34,610 nucleotides of DNA from Paracoccaceae bacterium (GTDB lineage Bacteria; Pseudomonadota; Alphaproteobacteria; Rhodobacterales; Rhodobacteraceae), in contig JANSXZ010000030.1 in the NCBI GenBank assembly GCA_024742705.1, positions 1 through 34,610 of the forward strand, given 5' to 3'. The notes beneath the pieces are model-generated. The model ran no database searches and was not told the DNA's origin. It was given only the letters and a program-made list of their open reading frames with translations. The position numbers were made by a program, and so were the translations under genes. Below, in pieces: positions 8,117 to 16,350 of the stretch (the first letter of the stretch is position 1; the number at the start of each line of letters is the position of its first letter).

Positions 8117-8931
8117 TGCGGCTGAGCTGGTTCAACGTGACCTCCCTGACCCTTGGGTTCGCGTTCCTTTACCTGCCGATGGTCATCCTGGTGATCTACA
8201 GCTTCAACGAAAGCAAGCTGGTGACGGTCTGGGCCGGGTTTTCGACGCGGTGGTATGGCGAACTGTTCAGCAACGAGGCCTTTCTGGACGCCGCCTGGGT
8301 GACGCTGAAGGTGGCGGTCGTCTCGTCCAGCTTTGCCACCGTTCTGGGGACGATGGCCGCCTATGTGCTGGTGCGCGGCGGGCGTTTCATGGGGCGCACG
8401 CTGTTTTCGGGCATGATCTACGCGCCATTGGTGATGCCCGAAGTGATCACCGGGCTGTCGCTTTTGCTGCTGTTCATCGGGATCGGTCTGGACCGGGGCG
8501 TTCTTACGGTCGTGCTGGCGCACACGACGTTTTCGATGTGCTATGTTTCGGTCGTGGTGTCATCCCGTCTGATGACCTTCGACCGATCGCTTGAAGAGGC
8601 GGCCCTGGATCTGGGGTGTTCGCCATGGGATGCCTTTCGCCTGGTGACGCTGCCGATCATCGCGCCGGCGGTGATATCGGGATGGCTTCTGGCGTTTACC
8701 CTGTCGCTCGACGATCTGGTGATCGCTTCGTTCACCACCGGGCCTTCGGCGACGACGCTGCCGATCAAGATTTTCTCGGCGGTGCGGCTGGGGGTCAGCC
8801 CGGAAATCAATGCGCTTTCCACGATCATGATCGGCCTGGTGACAATTGGCGTTCTGACGGCATCGCTGGCGACGAAACGCAACGCCCTGCGTCAGAAGAA
8901 GGATGCCCAGGCGGCGGCCCGCGCCGCATGA
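8116..8931 (+). CDS. potI: Putrescine ABC transporter permease (PotI)
   Basis: A 271-residue second permease subunit. FLYLPMVILVIYSFNESKL is the usual PotC/PotI first helix. The EAA loop is EAALDLGCSPWDAFRLVTLP (about 161-180), followed by FTLSLDDLVIASFTTGP. The start is ATG 8116 with GGGGG 7-8 nt upstream; a GTG one codon earlier is possible but too close to that site. It ends in an ATGA overlap with the FAD oxidoreductase gene, which places that enzyme in the same translational unit. Confidence 0.92.
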   Translation: MRLSWFNVTSLTLGFAFLYLPMVILVIYSFNESKLVTVWAGFSTRWYGELFSNEAFLDAAWVTLKVAVVSSSFATVLGTMAAYVLVRGGRFMGRTLFSGMIYAPLVMPEVITGLSLLLLFIGIGLDRGVLTVVLAHTTFSMCYVSVVVSSRLMTFDRSLEEAALDLGCSPWDAFRLVTLPIIAPAVISGWLLAFTLSLDDLVIASFTTGPSATTLPIKIFSAVRLGVSPEINALSTIMIGLVTIGVLTASLATKRNALRQKKDAQAAARAA

Positions 8932-10256
8932 AGCGGATCTACGGACCCTATGCCTATGGCCCCGGCCCGCGCGACGGATGCTGGTGGGACCAAACCGTAA
9001 CGCCGCGTGACTGGCCGCGCCTCGCCGGCGACACAAAGGCGGATGTCGTGGTTGTGGGCGCCGGGTTCACAGGGCTGAACGCGGCGCTGGCACTGGCCGA
9101 AGGCGGTGCGTCGGTCGTGGTTCTGGATGCTGAACACCCCGGTTGGGGCGCTTCGGGGCGCAACGGCGGGTTCTGCTGTCTGGGTGGTGGACGCCTCAGC
9201 GACGCAAAGCTGGCCGCGCGGCATGGTGCCGATGCGGCGGCGGCGTTTCACGCGGCAGAACGCGCTGCGGTGGATCATGTGGCCAAGGTGTTGCGGCGCT
9301 TTGACATCGACGCCGACGTTCATTCCGATGGCGAGACGCAGCTGGCCCATGATGCGCGCCGGATGGATGATCTGCGCCGCGCGGCCGATCGGTTTCACGC
9401 TGTGCACGGGGCGCCGGCCCGTCTGACCGAAGCCGCCGATTTGCCCGGCGAAGGCCTGGGCGGCAGGTTCTTCGGGGCGCTGACGATACCTTTCGGGTTT
9501 GCGTTGAACCCGCGGCGCTATCTCGAGGGGTTGTTGCACGCGGCCGCCGCCGCCGGTGTTCGCATCCACGGGCACAGCCCGGCCACCGCGATCAGCCGTG
9601 CGGCCGGGCGCCAGGCGGTGCGCACACCGCAAGGCACGGTAACCTGCGATCAGGTTCTGATCGCAACCAACGGATACTCAAGCGAGGATCTGCCCGACTG
9701 GATGGCGGCGCGTTACATGCCGACGCAATCGACCGTCCTGGTGACCCGCCCGCTCAGCGATGCTGAACTGGCCACCCAGGGCTGGACCAGCAACCAGATG
9801 AGCTATGACACCCTCAACCTGCTGCATTACTTCCGGCTGATGCCGGACCGGCGGTTCCTGTTCGGAATGCGCGGCGGTTTGTTGTCGACACCGGGGTCCG
9901 AGGCCCGCGCGCGGCGCGCCGTGCGGCGCGATTTCGAACGGTTGTTCCCGGCCTGGGCGGGTGTGGAAAGCCCGCACATGTGGTCGGGCATGGTGTGTCT
10001 GAGCGCCAAGCGGATGCCTTTCGTGGGCCCGGTGCCGGACCGGCCCGGGCTTTTCGCCAGCTTTGCCTATCACGGAAACGGCGTCGGCATGGGCAGCTTT
10101 TGCGGCTGGATGGTTGCGCAAGGCATGCTGCATGGAGCGGGTGCCGTCGAAGTGCCGCGCGCGATGGCCGCCGAAGCGCCGCGTTTTCCCCTGGGCGCGG
10201 CGCGCCGGGCGATCATGCCGGCGGTCTACGGGTTCTTCCGGCTGGCTGACATGTGA
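8928..10256 (+). CDS. FAD-dependent amine oxidoreductase, DAO family (PuuB-like)
   Basis: A 442-residue flavoenzyme. The Rossmann FAD motif is VVVGAGFTGLNAALALAE (G44-A-G-F-T-G49), followed by the acidic ribose-binding position in VVVLDAEHPGWGASGRNGG, a signature of the DAO/OrdL/PuuB group. The C-terminal half carries the family's YFRLMPDRRFLFG block and the closing FAD segment AYHGNGVGMG. PuuB oxidises gamma-glutamylputrescine to an aldehyde and relatives oxidise other amines. Overlap with potI (ATGA) indicates it acts on the imported substrate or a derivative. No gamma-glutamylputrescine synthetase is in the window, so direct polyamine oxidation is equally possible. The last 31 bp overlap the convergent kinase gene. 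Confidence 0.85.
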   Translation: MKRIYGPYAYGPGPRDGCWWDQTVTPRDWPRLAGDTKADVVVVGAGFTGLNAALALAEGGASVVVLDAEHPGWGASGRNGGFCCLGGGRLSDAKLAARHGADAAAAFHAAERAAVDHVAKVLRRFDIDADVHSDGETQLAHDARRMDDLRRAADRFHAVHGAPARLTEAADLPGEGLGGRFFGALTIPFGFALNPRRYLEGLLHAAAAAGVRIHGHSPATAISRAAGRQAVRTPQGTVTCDQVLIATNGYSSEDLPDWMAARYMPTQSTVLVTRPLSDAELATQGWTSNQMSYDTLNLLHYFRLMPDRRFLFGMRGGLLSTPGSEARARRAVRRDFERLFPAWAGVESPHMWSGMVCLSAKRMPFVGPVPDRPGLFASFAYHGNGVGMGSFCGWMVAQGMLHGAGAVEVPRAMAAEAPRFPLGAARRAIMPAVYGFFRLADM

Positions 10257-11182
10257 TCGCAACGGCGCAGCGCCGCGATTTCGAGTGGCAGCGCATCGGC
10301 ATAGTCTGCCGCGCCACGTTCGGCGCGCCACTGGCAATAGACGGCCATGCGCCAGTGATACCATGGCCGCAGACGACGCAGGCGCGCCGCGACGGCGGAT
10401 TGGCCGTAACCATCCAGAAACGCATGTTCTTCCTCGGCGCTCAGCGGGTGCCCGCGATAGATTTTCTGCATTGCGGGCGACAGAAACAGCCCCAGGTCGT
10501 CGCATGGATCGCCGCGCGAAGGGCACTGCCAATCGATCAGCGTCAGCCCGTTGTCGCCAGCGATGATGTTTGCCGGCACCGGATCGCCATGGCACAGGCT
10601 GAGCCGGCCGCCGGGCGGCACGCAAACCGTCGGCCGCAGATCCGCCAGAGCCGCGGCATCGACACAGCCCGACAGCAGCCTGGCGGTCTGGGCCGCGATG
10701 GCGCGGCTTCCGTCAGGCCCTTCGGGCAGGCCGCGCCATCCCCGGTAAAGGTGCAGCCGGGCCAGCAGGGCGCCAACCTGACGCGCACCTCGCGACCAAT
10801 GCCGGCCGGGCACCCGCGCCGCCAGGGTATAGGGACCATCCGCGCAACGGCCTTCGGCGATAAGGCGCGGCGCCAGGCCAACAGCCGAAAGCTGCCGCAT
10901 GGCCTGCGCTTCGCGCTCTTGCGCGTTGCCGAACAGCGCGTTCACGGCAGTTTCACGATAGAGCTTCAAGACACGCTCACCCGGCGCATCACACCAGACG
11001 CGGTTTGTGCGGCCACCACCCATTGCCGTCCATCGGGTATCGCGTCCCGCCAGATCCTGCGCCGCGAGGGCGTGCAGCAAGCTGACCGGCGGTGGTGTGG
11101 TCACGGGATCGGGGATAATTTGCGCTCCGGCTGTGGCCCGCCGACGGTATGGCGGCGCGCGGCGCGCTTCAACCGCAATCAT
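10226..11182 (-). CDS. APH/choline-kinase-fold phosphotransferase
   Basis: A 318-residue small-molecule kinase. K73 in RVLKLYRE fits the ATP-binding lysine, the Brenner motif LCHGDPVPANII gives catalytic D200 and N205, and LIDWQCPSRGDPCDDLG gives the metal-binding aspartate D217. All key residues are present, so it should be active. The nearest family look is choline/ethanolamine kinase or thiamine-kinase-like; the substrate is unknown. ATG 11182 overlaps the flgD stop by 4 bp (ATGA) with GAGG 4 nt upstream, so it appears to be the last gene of the fliK-flgD transcript. Its 3' end overlaps the amine oxidase gene on the opposite strand by 31 bp. The link to flagella or polyamines is unclear. 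Confidence 0.8.
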   Translation of the reverse strand: MIAVEARRAPPYRRRATAGAQIIPDPVTTPPPVSLLHALAAQDLAGRDTRWTAMGGGRTNRVWCDAPGERVLKLYRETAVNALFGNAQEREAQAMRQLSAVGLAPRLIAEGRCADGPYTLAARVPGRHWSRGARQVGALLARLHLYRGWRGLPEGPDGSRAIAAQTARLLSGCVDAAALADLRPTVCVPPGGRLSLCHGDPVPANIIAGDNGLTLIDWQCPSRGDPCDDLGLFLSPAMQKIYRGHPLSAEEEHAFLDGYGQSAVAARLRRLRPWYHWRMAVYCQWRAERGAADYADALPLEIAALRRCDHMSASRKNP

Positions 11183-11856
11183 CGCGCCTCGCGCAGGGCC
11201 CCGATGTTTGTGGATGCCACCACATCGCCCCCTGCCATCACCAGTTGAACCACGCCGTTTACGTTCTGGGCCTCGACGATACGGTCGTAGACCTCGACCG
11301 GCCTGGTGGAGAGGATCTGCCCTTCCGAAAGGCTCTGCACCTCAAAGCGGTAGACCCCCGGAGCCAGTTGCCCCTCGCCGGCGGTGCCGGTGCCGTCCCA
11401 TTCCACCAGACGGTCGGTGACGGCGATCTGCCGGCTCTGGACGATCTCGCCGCTTGTGTCGCGCACGATCAGCCGGGCCTGATCTGCCGATGTATCGGCT
11501 GCCGGCACGAGGGTGACGGGGGCGCCGGTAAAGCGCGCCGCCGAGTCCGCGCGCGCCTCCATGCCGACCCAACCAGCCAGCGACGCCATGTTCGACGTGC
11601 CCAGTGCCGCCGTCAGGGAGGCGAGCAGATCGTTCGACAGAACCTGTTGTTCAACCATCGAGAACTGGGCCAGCTGTGCCGAATAGTCCGAGGCGTCGAT
11701 CGGTTCCAGAGGATCCTGGTACTGGGCCTGGGCGGTCAGCATCCTGAGAAAAGTTTCAAAATCGGAAGACAGGGCCGAACTACTGCCGGAGGACTGTGTG
11801 GCAGTGCTTTGGGCGGGGACCGGAATGGTCGGGGACTGGGAGGAAATCGGATCCAT
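11179..11856 (-). CDS. flgD: Flagellar hook capping protein FlgD
   Basis: A 225-residue scaffold protein that caps the growing hook and is needed for FlgE assembly outside the cell. The conserved N-terminal block is DFETFLRMLTAQAQYQDPLEP followed by YSAQLAQFSMVEQQV (about residues 32-72), the FlgD signature. The C-terminal half is a beta-rich FlgD Ig-like/Tudor region containing VEWDGTGTAGEGQLAPGVYRF. The first 30 residues are Ser/Thr/Gln-rich, as expected for an exported secretion signal. ATG 11856 is 9 bp after the fliK stop with GGAA upstream. It is co-transcribed with fliK and the downstream kinase gene. Confidence 0.93.
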   Translation of the reverse strand: MDPISSQSPTIPVPAQSTATQSSGSSSALSSDFETFLRMLTAQAQYQDPLEPIDASDYSAQLAQFSMVEQQVLSNDLLASLTAALGTSNMASLAGWVGMEARADSAARFTGAPVTLVPAADTSADQARLIVRDTSGEIVQSRQIAVTDRLVEWDGTGTAGEGQLAPGVYRFEVQSLSEGQILSTRPVEVYDRIVEAQNVNGVVQLVMAGGDVVASTNIGALREAR

Positions 11857-11865
11857 TTTGCGTTC

Positions 11866-14800
11866 CTATATGCGAATGTCGATGCCGCCGGCGGTGGCTT
11901 GCCGCGCCGGAGGCTGTTGCGCTGTTTCGGGCGTTTCCGGCGTGGCTGTTCCGGAAAGATGCTCTGCGCCACCCTCGCCATGCTGCGAGCCATCGTCCGA
12001 GCCGCCCTGCCGGAAGCTGAACGAGGCAGTGTCATAGCCCATCTGCCTGTATTCCTGCGCCAGTTGATCGATATGGCGGCGCATCAGGTCTAGGGTTTCG
12101 GGCCTTTCCACCGTAATGCTGACGATGATTGCGCCATCCTGCGGAGTCACCCGCATCTGCACCTTGCCAAGCTCCTCCGGGTTCAATGCGACTTCGACGG
12201 CGGTGTCCGCCGGCACCGGCATGGGTGCCATCAATTGATGGGCGATCTGGCGAACGGTTTGTGCCGGCGTCGTCGCCGACGGGCCTGACGGGTTGCCGGG
12301 TTGCACCAGGGCGATTTCCTCGGAGGTGTCGCCCAGCGGTTTATCGCTGGGCGCGGCCGCCGAGGGCGCGGCCGCCGGGATGTCAATGCCGGGATCGGTG
12401 CGTACCGTGGAAAACGGTTTTGACACGCCGGGCAGCCAGCGGGGCAAATGTGTCAGAGGTGCGCGCGGCCCTTCGCGGGGCGGGGTGTCGGACGCGCGGC
12501 GCCGGTCATCGTGGGTGGAAGCTTCGGGCGCCTTTGGCGCGGGGGGTGGCGTCACGGGCGCGGAAACCGGTGCGCTCTGCATCGCTGTCACCCGCCCCAG
12601 CGGCAGAGCGGTTGCCGGCGCGTGAGGCGTGGCGGCCACATCGGGTGCGCTGCGCGCGGCGTGGTTTGCGATGGCGTCTGCCAGCGGGTCAGGTGCGGAG
12701 GGTGGGCCGGGGACGGCCGATGCCGCGGCGATGGCGGCTGGAAGGCGCTGTGCGGGTGCGGGCATTGGCGCCTCCGCTGCAATCCGCACTGGTGCCGGCC
12801 TTGTTTCGATCGTGTTCCGGGGCAGCTGGCCCGGCGCGGTGTGCGGGGGTGTGCCGGGCCGCTCTGCACCCGCCGTTGCGTCTGGTTTCCGGCTGGCAGC
12901 TTCCGTCATTGCGGGCGACGGTTGCATTGGCGTCGGCACGGACAGGGGTACGGCGGCGGCCCTGTCAATCCAGCCCGATGGTTGCCTTGGCCCGTCCGTT
13001 GCCATTTGCCTGTACCGCGCCTCTGCCAATGGCTTTGTCTCGGGTGCGTCTGGTGCGGGGCGCAGCGATATGGCAGGCTTTCGTGGGGCGGCAGGCAATA
13101 TCAGGCCTAGGGTTGGCGCCAAGGCCTGGGGCAATGGCCGGTCTGCTTCAGGCTGTGTTTGACCTATTGTCGGGCGATGCGCGATCGGTTGATCGACGGC
13201 TGGCGGGGTTGCTTCGTTACGCCCTGCCGTGGTGCTTGGAGTGGTGGGTCTTGCGGGGGCTGTCGGGGCGGGAACCGCAGGTGCCGTATCCGTTCCCTTC
13301 TGTGCCGTCGCGGCTGATGGTGCAGGCCGGACCCCTTGATCGGGGGCCGTCACGTGACCATCGATGGCGCCAGTGGTCCTTGGGGGCTCGGCCATTGGCG
13401 CAAGCAAGGACTGCGGCCCGTTTTGCGCGGAAGGCACCGTTGGAACAACGCCGGCGCCTTTTGGCGGCGCTTTTGGCCGTGTTTCTGCAATTGGCGCCTC
13501 TGTCGCCGAAGGGGTGGAGCGCCCCGGCGTTTGGGGCGGCGGTGCGTCCGCGCCCGGCCTGCCGGCGCGGAGGCTCGTCCGGTCTGGCGCGGTTTCGGCT
13601 GGCGCTTGCGTTCCGTTCGTCGGGGATGGGGCCGGCGGCCATGGCGCGGTGGCCTGCGCAACATGCGGCGTGTTTGACGCCTTCGCCGCCATGGCCGGTG
13701 CGTTTGGCGGCGCGTCCGCGTCCGGTCTGCCGGCGCGCTGGCTCGTCCGGTTTGGCGCGGTTTCGGTTGGCGCCTGCCATCCGTTCGTCGGGGATGGGGC
13801 CGGCGGCAACGGCGCGGTGGCCTGCGCCACATGCGGCGCAAAGGCCACTTTCTCTGGCGTTTTGGCGGAAGGCATTGCAGGCATCGCAACGTGTTCGGGC
13901 GATGACCGGACCGGGGCGATGCTGCTGCGCGTTGCGGGAGGGATGTTATGGATTGGCCGGACGGCTTGTGCTGTGGCCGTGTGGCCGGGTGGCACCCGCA
14001 CATCTGCCAGGATGGCGGGGGCATTCCGGGGCGGGCGGGCCGGGTCGCTCTGAGCGGTGTTGCTGATGGCGCCGCGATGGGGTGGTGTCGCGACCGCAGC
14101 CCTTTCGACAGGCAATTTCTCGACTGCCGTGGTGGTGTTTGCGGTATCGGTCGTGGTGTGCGGCGCGGCACGCCCTTGGTCGGGCAAGCCGGGGCGCTGG
14201 GGTGCGCCTTCTTCGGCGGTTGCAACCGTTGCCGGTGCCGAGCCGGTCGCCACTTGTCCGGCGATGTCCGGCATGGGCTTTGCGCGATGTGACTGCGCGA
14301 ACTGCACCGGGGGCGTTTTCGCCGGGCGGCTTTGTTCGGCGGGTCCGGCCTGTATGTCCGGCGACGGTTGGTCCGATGCCGGAGCCGCAGAGAGCACACT
14401 CAGCGGCTTCGCCACACCGTCGCGCATATGGTACTGGGGCGGTGACCCTTCGGGTGTGCGATGGATTGCCTTTTTGGCGATCAATGGCGTTTCAGGGGGC
14501 GGCTTTACCGAATTTACCCGAACGGGATTGGCGGTTTCGGGCGAAGGGGCCTCGCGGATTGGCGGCGTTGGCGTTGTGGGCGGTGCAGTGGGTGCCGCAA
14601 GCGGAACGGAGGGGACGTTGCTTGCGTGACCAGCCGGCCGGTTTGCCAACCCCGGCCCCAGATAGGGCGTGGACATGGGGATTGCGCGCCGCAATGTGAG
14701 AGGTGAGAACCCGGGATCCGCCTGCACCGCTGGCCGCGTTGCATTGACCGCCACAGTTGGCGGCGCGGGACGGGACGGACTGTCGGTGGTTTGTGGCTGG

Positions 14801-15393
14801 TGCGGGGTGGGCGCATCTTCGGCGGTCCGGGCGCGCGCCGGGGGACCGGTTTCGGGAAGCGGTTCGGCTTGCGGTTGACCGGTGCGGTGGCCCTGTGCTG
14901 GCCATTTGGCAGATTCCGTGACGCGATCAGGGCGCAAAGTCTGGTCCGACGGTGATGGCGCGTCGGCATCCTGGCTGGTCTGCTCGGGCAGCGGCCGGAT
15001 CGAGGCGCTGTAGAAAGGTGGTTGTGGGGCAGGCTCTTGCGCCAGGGAATGCGCTGTTTTTGCTTTGCCGCGCGGATCAGCGGGATGTTCGGCAGAGGGA
15101 AGCGGCGAACCTTGCGCGGCAGGCGCATTGGCCATTGGTTGCGGCGCGCCGTCCGCGCGGGGGCGGCGATCGGTGTTATCTTGCGTTGCCTCGGCATCTT
15201 CGGATGCGGCTTCCGACGTTTCGGGCGGTGCATCTTCCTGCGACACCGCAGGATCCGCCGGGGTATCGGCCTTTGCCAATGGCAAAAGCGCATCCAGTAC
15301 CGATGCAAAGCTGACGTCTGGATGGGATGACGCGGGCGGCGCGGGATTCGCCGACGGGGTAACGGGCGGTCTGGGCAAGGGCAGGATCTGCAT
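11866..15393 (-). CDS. fliK: Flagellar hook-length control protein FliK, unusually long
   Basis: FliK is the secreted molecular ruler that sets hook length and switches the export gate to filament substrates. The family assignment rests on the C-terminal Flg_hook domain (about residues 1055-1130): VEVALNPEELGKVQMRV, then ITVERPETLDLMRRHIDQLAQEYRQMGY. Everything before is low-complexity, rich in Pro, Ala and Thr, with no predicted fold. At 1175 residues it is roughly two to three times the common FliK length. It contains a clear tandem duplication (residues about 520-563 and 576-619). ATG 15393 has GGAGAA about 5 nt upstream. It is divergent from the rod-binding protein gene and precedes flgD. 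The very GC-rich, proline-rich coding also creates a long open shadow frame on the plus strand. Confidence 0.9.
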   Translation of the reverse strand: MQILPLPRPPVTPSANPAPPASSHPDVSFASVLDALLPLAKADTPADPAVSQEDAPPETSEAASEDAEATQDNTDRRPRADGAPQPMANAPAAQGSPLPSAEHPADPRGKAKTAHSLAQEPAPQPPFYSASIRPLPEQTSQDADAPSPSDQTLRPDRVTESAKWPAQGHRTGQPQAEPLPETGPPARARTAEDAPTPHQPQTTDSPSRPAPPTVAVNATRPAVQADPGFSPLTLRRAIPMSTPYLGPGLANRPAGHASNVPSVPLAAPTAPPTTPTPPIREAPSPETANPVRVNSVKPPPETPLIAKKAIHRTPEGSPPQYHMRDGVAKPLSVLSAAPASDQPSPDIQAGPAEQSRPAKTPPVQFAQSHRAKPMPDIAGQVATGSAPATVATAEEGAPQRPGLPDQGRAAPHTTTDTANTTTAVEKLPVERAAVATPPHRGAISNTAQSDPARPPRNAPAILADVRVPPGHTATAQAVRPIHNIPPATRSSIAPVRSSPEHVAMPAMPSAKTPEKVAFAPHVAQATAPLPPAPSPTNGWQAPTETAPNRTSQRAGRPDADAPPNAPAMAAKASNTPHVAQATAPWPPAPSPTNGTQAPAETAPDRTSLRAGRPGADAPPPQTPGRSTPSATEAPIAETRPKAPPKGAGVVPTVPSAQNGPQSLLAPMAEPPRTTGAIDGHVTAPDQGVRPAPSAATAQKGTDTAPAVPAPTAPARPTTPSTTAGRNEATPPAVDQPIAHRPTIGQTQPEADRPLPQALAPTLGLILPAAPRKPAISLRPAPDAPETKPLAEARYRQMATDGPRQPSGWIDRAAAVPLSVPTPMQPSPAMTEAASRKPDATAGAERPGTPPHTAPGQLPRNTIETRPAPVRIAAEAPMPAPAQRLPAAIAAASAVPGPPSAPDPLADAIANHAARSAPDVAATPHAPATALPLGRVTAMQSAPVSAPVTPPPAPKAPEASTHDDRRRASDTPPREGPRAPLTHLPRWLPGVSKPFSTVRTDPGIDIPAAAPSAAAPSDKPLGDTSEEIALVQPGNPSGPSATTPAQTVRQIAHQLMAPMPVPADTAVEVALNPEELGKVQMRVTPQDGAIIVSITVERPETLDLMRRHIDQLAQEYRQMGYDTASFSFRQGGSDDGSQHGEGGAEHLSGTATPETPETAQQPPARQATAGGIDIRI
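13537..13836 (-). repeat. Tandem duplication inside fliK, 168-bp period
   Basis: Two units of about 132 bp (13705-13836 and 13537-13668) encode near-identical 44-residue segments running from PHVAQATAP to ADAPP. Their starts are 168 bp (56 codons) apart. Differences are mostly single bases, so the duplication is relatively recent or under gene conversion. It keeps frame and lengthens the ruler region. Confidence 0.9.
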
Positions 15394-15441
15394 GTCTTCT
15401 CCGGGATTCTCCTCAGCGATCCCGTTATGGCCCTCGTCTGG

Positions 15442-15456
15442 TTACCGGTTCTTTAC
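15442..15456. promoter_or_regulatory. Candidate CtrA-like site, fliK/rod-binding divergent promoter
   Basis: TTAC-N7-TTAC lies in the 111-bp gap between divergent fliK and the rod-binding gene. CtrA, which controls flagellar genes in many alphaproteobacteria, binds TTAA-N7-TTAA; this is a degenerate match with the right spacing. Similar words occur at 16186 and 20232. Confidence 0.35.
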
Positions 15457-15504
15457 CGCTTTCACGGCAGGCTGGAAAAAATCACATCAATTCGAGGTAT
15501 CAAT

Positions 15505-15783
15505 ATGACTGTCGTTTCCCCTTTGTCCCAGCACAATCCCGTGCCGCCACGCGATGCGGCGCTGCGCGACGCGGCGGTCCGGCTCGAGGCTGCCTTTCTC
15601 GCGGAAATGCTCGGCGCGGCAGGTCTTGGCCGCGGTTCCGACAGCTTCGGGGGCGGCGCAGGCGAAGATCAGTTTTCGTCATTTTTGCTTCAGGAGCAGT
15701 CGCTTGCCATGGCGCGCGCAGGTGGGATCGGATTGGCCGAGGCACTGTTTCACGCGCTCAAGGAGCAAGACAATGACCGATGA
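15505..15783 (+). CDS. Rod-binding protein, FlgJ N-terminal-like (CheL type)
   Basis: A 92-residue protein made only of the rod-binding domain found at the N-terminus of FlgJ: LEAAFLAEMLGAAGLG (about residues 24-39), then the conserved FSSFLLQEQSLAMARAGGIGLAEALFHAL. No muramidase domain follows. This split form is usual in alphaproteobacteria, where it is often annotated CheL. It should help assemble the rod in the periplasm. ATG 15505 has GAGG 8 nt upstream; the longer upstream reading lacks a ribosome site. It overlaps the next gene by 11 bp. Confidence 0.8.
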   Translation: MTVVSPLSQHNPVPPRDAALRDAAVRLEAAFLAEMLGAAGLGRGSDSFGGGAGEDQFSSFLLQEQSLAMARAGGIGLAEALFHALKEQDNDR

Positions 15784-16132
15784 CACACCGCAAGACCTGA
15801 TCGACATGCTCGATGATCTTCTGGACGAGGAGCGCAGCGCGCTGGTTGCGGGCGATCTTGAGCGAATCGGCCGTATCGTTGCGCGCAAGGAATCGCTGGT
15901 GGACGCGCTGAACCGGATCGACGCGATGCAGGCGCAGGACATCGCGGGCCTGCAGGAGAAGTTCAGGCGCAATCAAAGCCTGCTGAACGAGGCGCTGGCC
16001 GGCATCAGGGCGGTGTCGCAGCGGATGACCGCACTGCGCCGCGTGCGCGCTTCGCTTGATACCTATGACAGCAACGGCCGCCGCCAGTCTTTCGCCGACG
16101 CCCAGATCCCCAGCGTCGAGCGCCGGGCCTGA
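15773..16132 (+). CDS. flgN: Probable flagellar export chaperone FlgN-like protein
   Basis: A 119-residue, almost entirely helical, charged protein. The pattern LIDMLDDLLDEERSALVAGDLERIGRIVARKESLVDALN is typical of FlgN-type chaperones: long helices with a central KE(S/A)L motif. A second helical region and a flexible C-terminus follow. FlgN binds hook-filament junction proteins FlgK and FlgL before export. ATG 15773 has AAGGAG 8 nt upstream and overlaps the rod-binding gene, so the two are coupled. Small helical proteins are easily over-assigned, so position in the cluster carries part of the call. Confidence 0.65.
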   Translation: MTDDTPQDLIDMLDDLLDEERSALVAGDLERIGRIVARKESLVDALNRIDAMQAQDIAGLQEKFRRNQSLLNEALAGIRAVSQRMTALRRVRASLDTYDSNGRRQSFADAQIPSVERRA

Positions 16133-16185
16133 CCGGGCCGGCCTGTGTCATTTGTCTCAAATCCGACCGATGGTCCGGGTCGGAG

Positions 16186-16200
16186 TTAGGAGAGCCTTAG
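16186..16200. promoter_or_regulatory. Candidate CtrA-like site upstream of flagellin
   Basis: TTAG-N7-TTAG lies 151 bp before the flagellin start in a 218-bp gap (16133-16350). It has the half-site spacing of CtrA boxes but departs from TTAA at the last base of each half. The rest of the gap holds a leader hairpin (16315-16331); no clear sigma-28 or sigma-54 promoter was recognised. Confidence 0.3.
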
Positions 16201-16314
16201 TCTTTAGGTGGGCAGTATCGCCCTGCATCCGGTTGGATGGCGCGACGCCGCGCAGGTGGCAATCGCATTGGTCAGAACGACGTTTGGTTCGTCCCTGTGG
16301 GGGCGGGATGTAAC

Positions 16315-16331
16315 AGGGTGCAAAGCGCCCT
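16315..16331 (+). promoter_or_regulatory. Leader hairpin directly before the flagellin ribosome-binding site
   Basis: AGGGTGC, loop AAA, GCGCCCT forms a 7-bp stem with one G-U pair, ending 8 nt before AAGGAAA of the flagellin Shine-Dalgarno. In Caulobacter, FlbT binds the flagellin mRNA leader to control its stability and translation. flbT is encoded two genes downstream here, so this stem is a plausible target. That is inference. Confidence 0.4.
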
Positions 16332-16350
16332 TTGACTCAAGGAAAGTGCT

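Noticed and set aside
13537..13836. A CRISPR or mobile repeat
   Set aside because: There are only two units, both in frame inside fliK and of gene-like composition. It is an ordinary tandem duplication.
12129..14066. A 645-codon open frame on the plus strand within fliK
   Set aside because: It is the antisense shadow of a proline/alanine-rich GC gene. It is Arg/Cys/Trp-rich, has no family features, and the fliK frame has a recognised domain and ribosome site.
16133..16350. A sigma-54 or sigma-28 promoter for flagellin
   Set aside because: TGGCA occurs near 16256, but no GC follows at the required spacing, and no GCCGATAA-like -10 was found.
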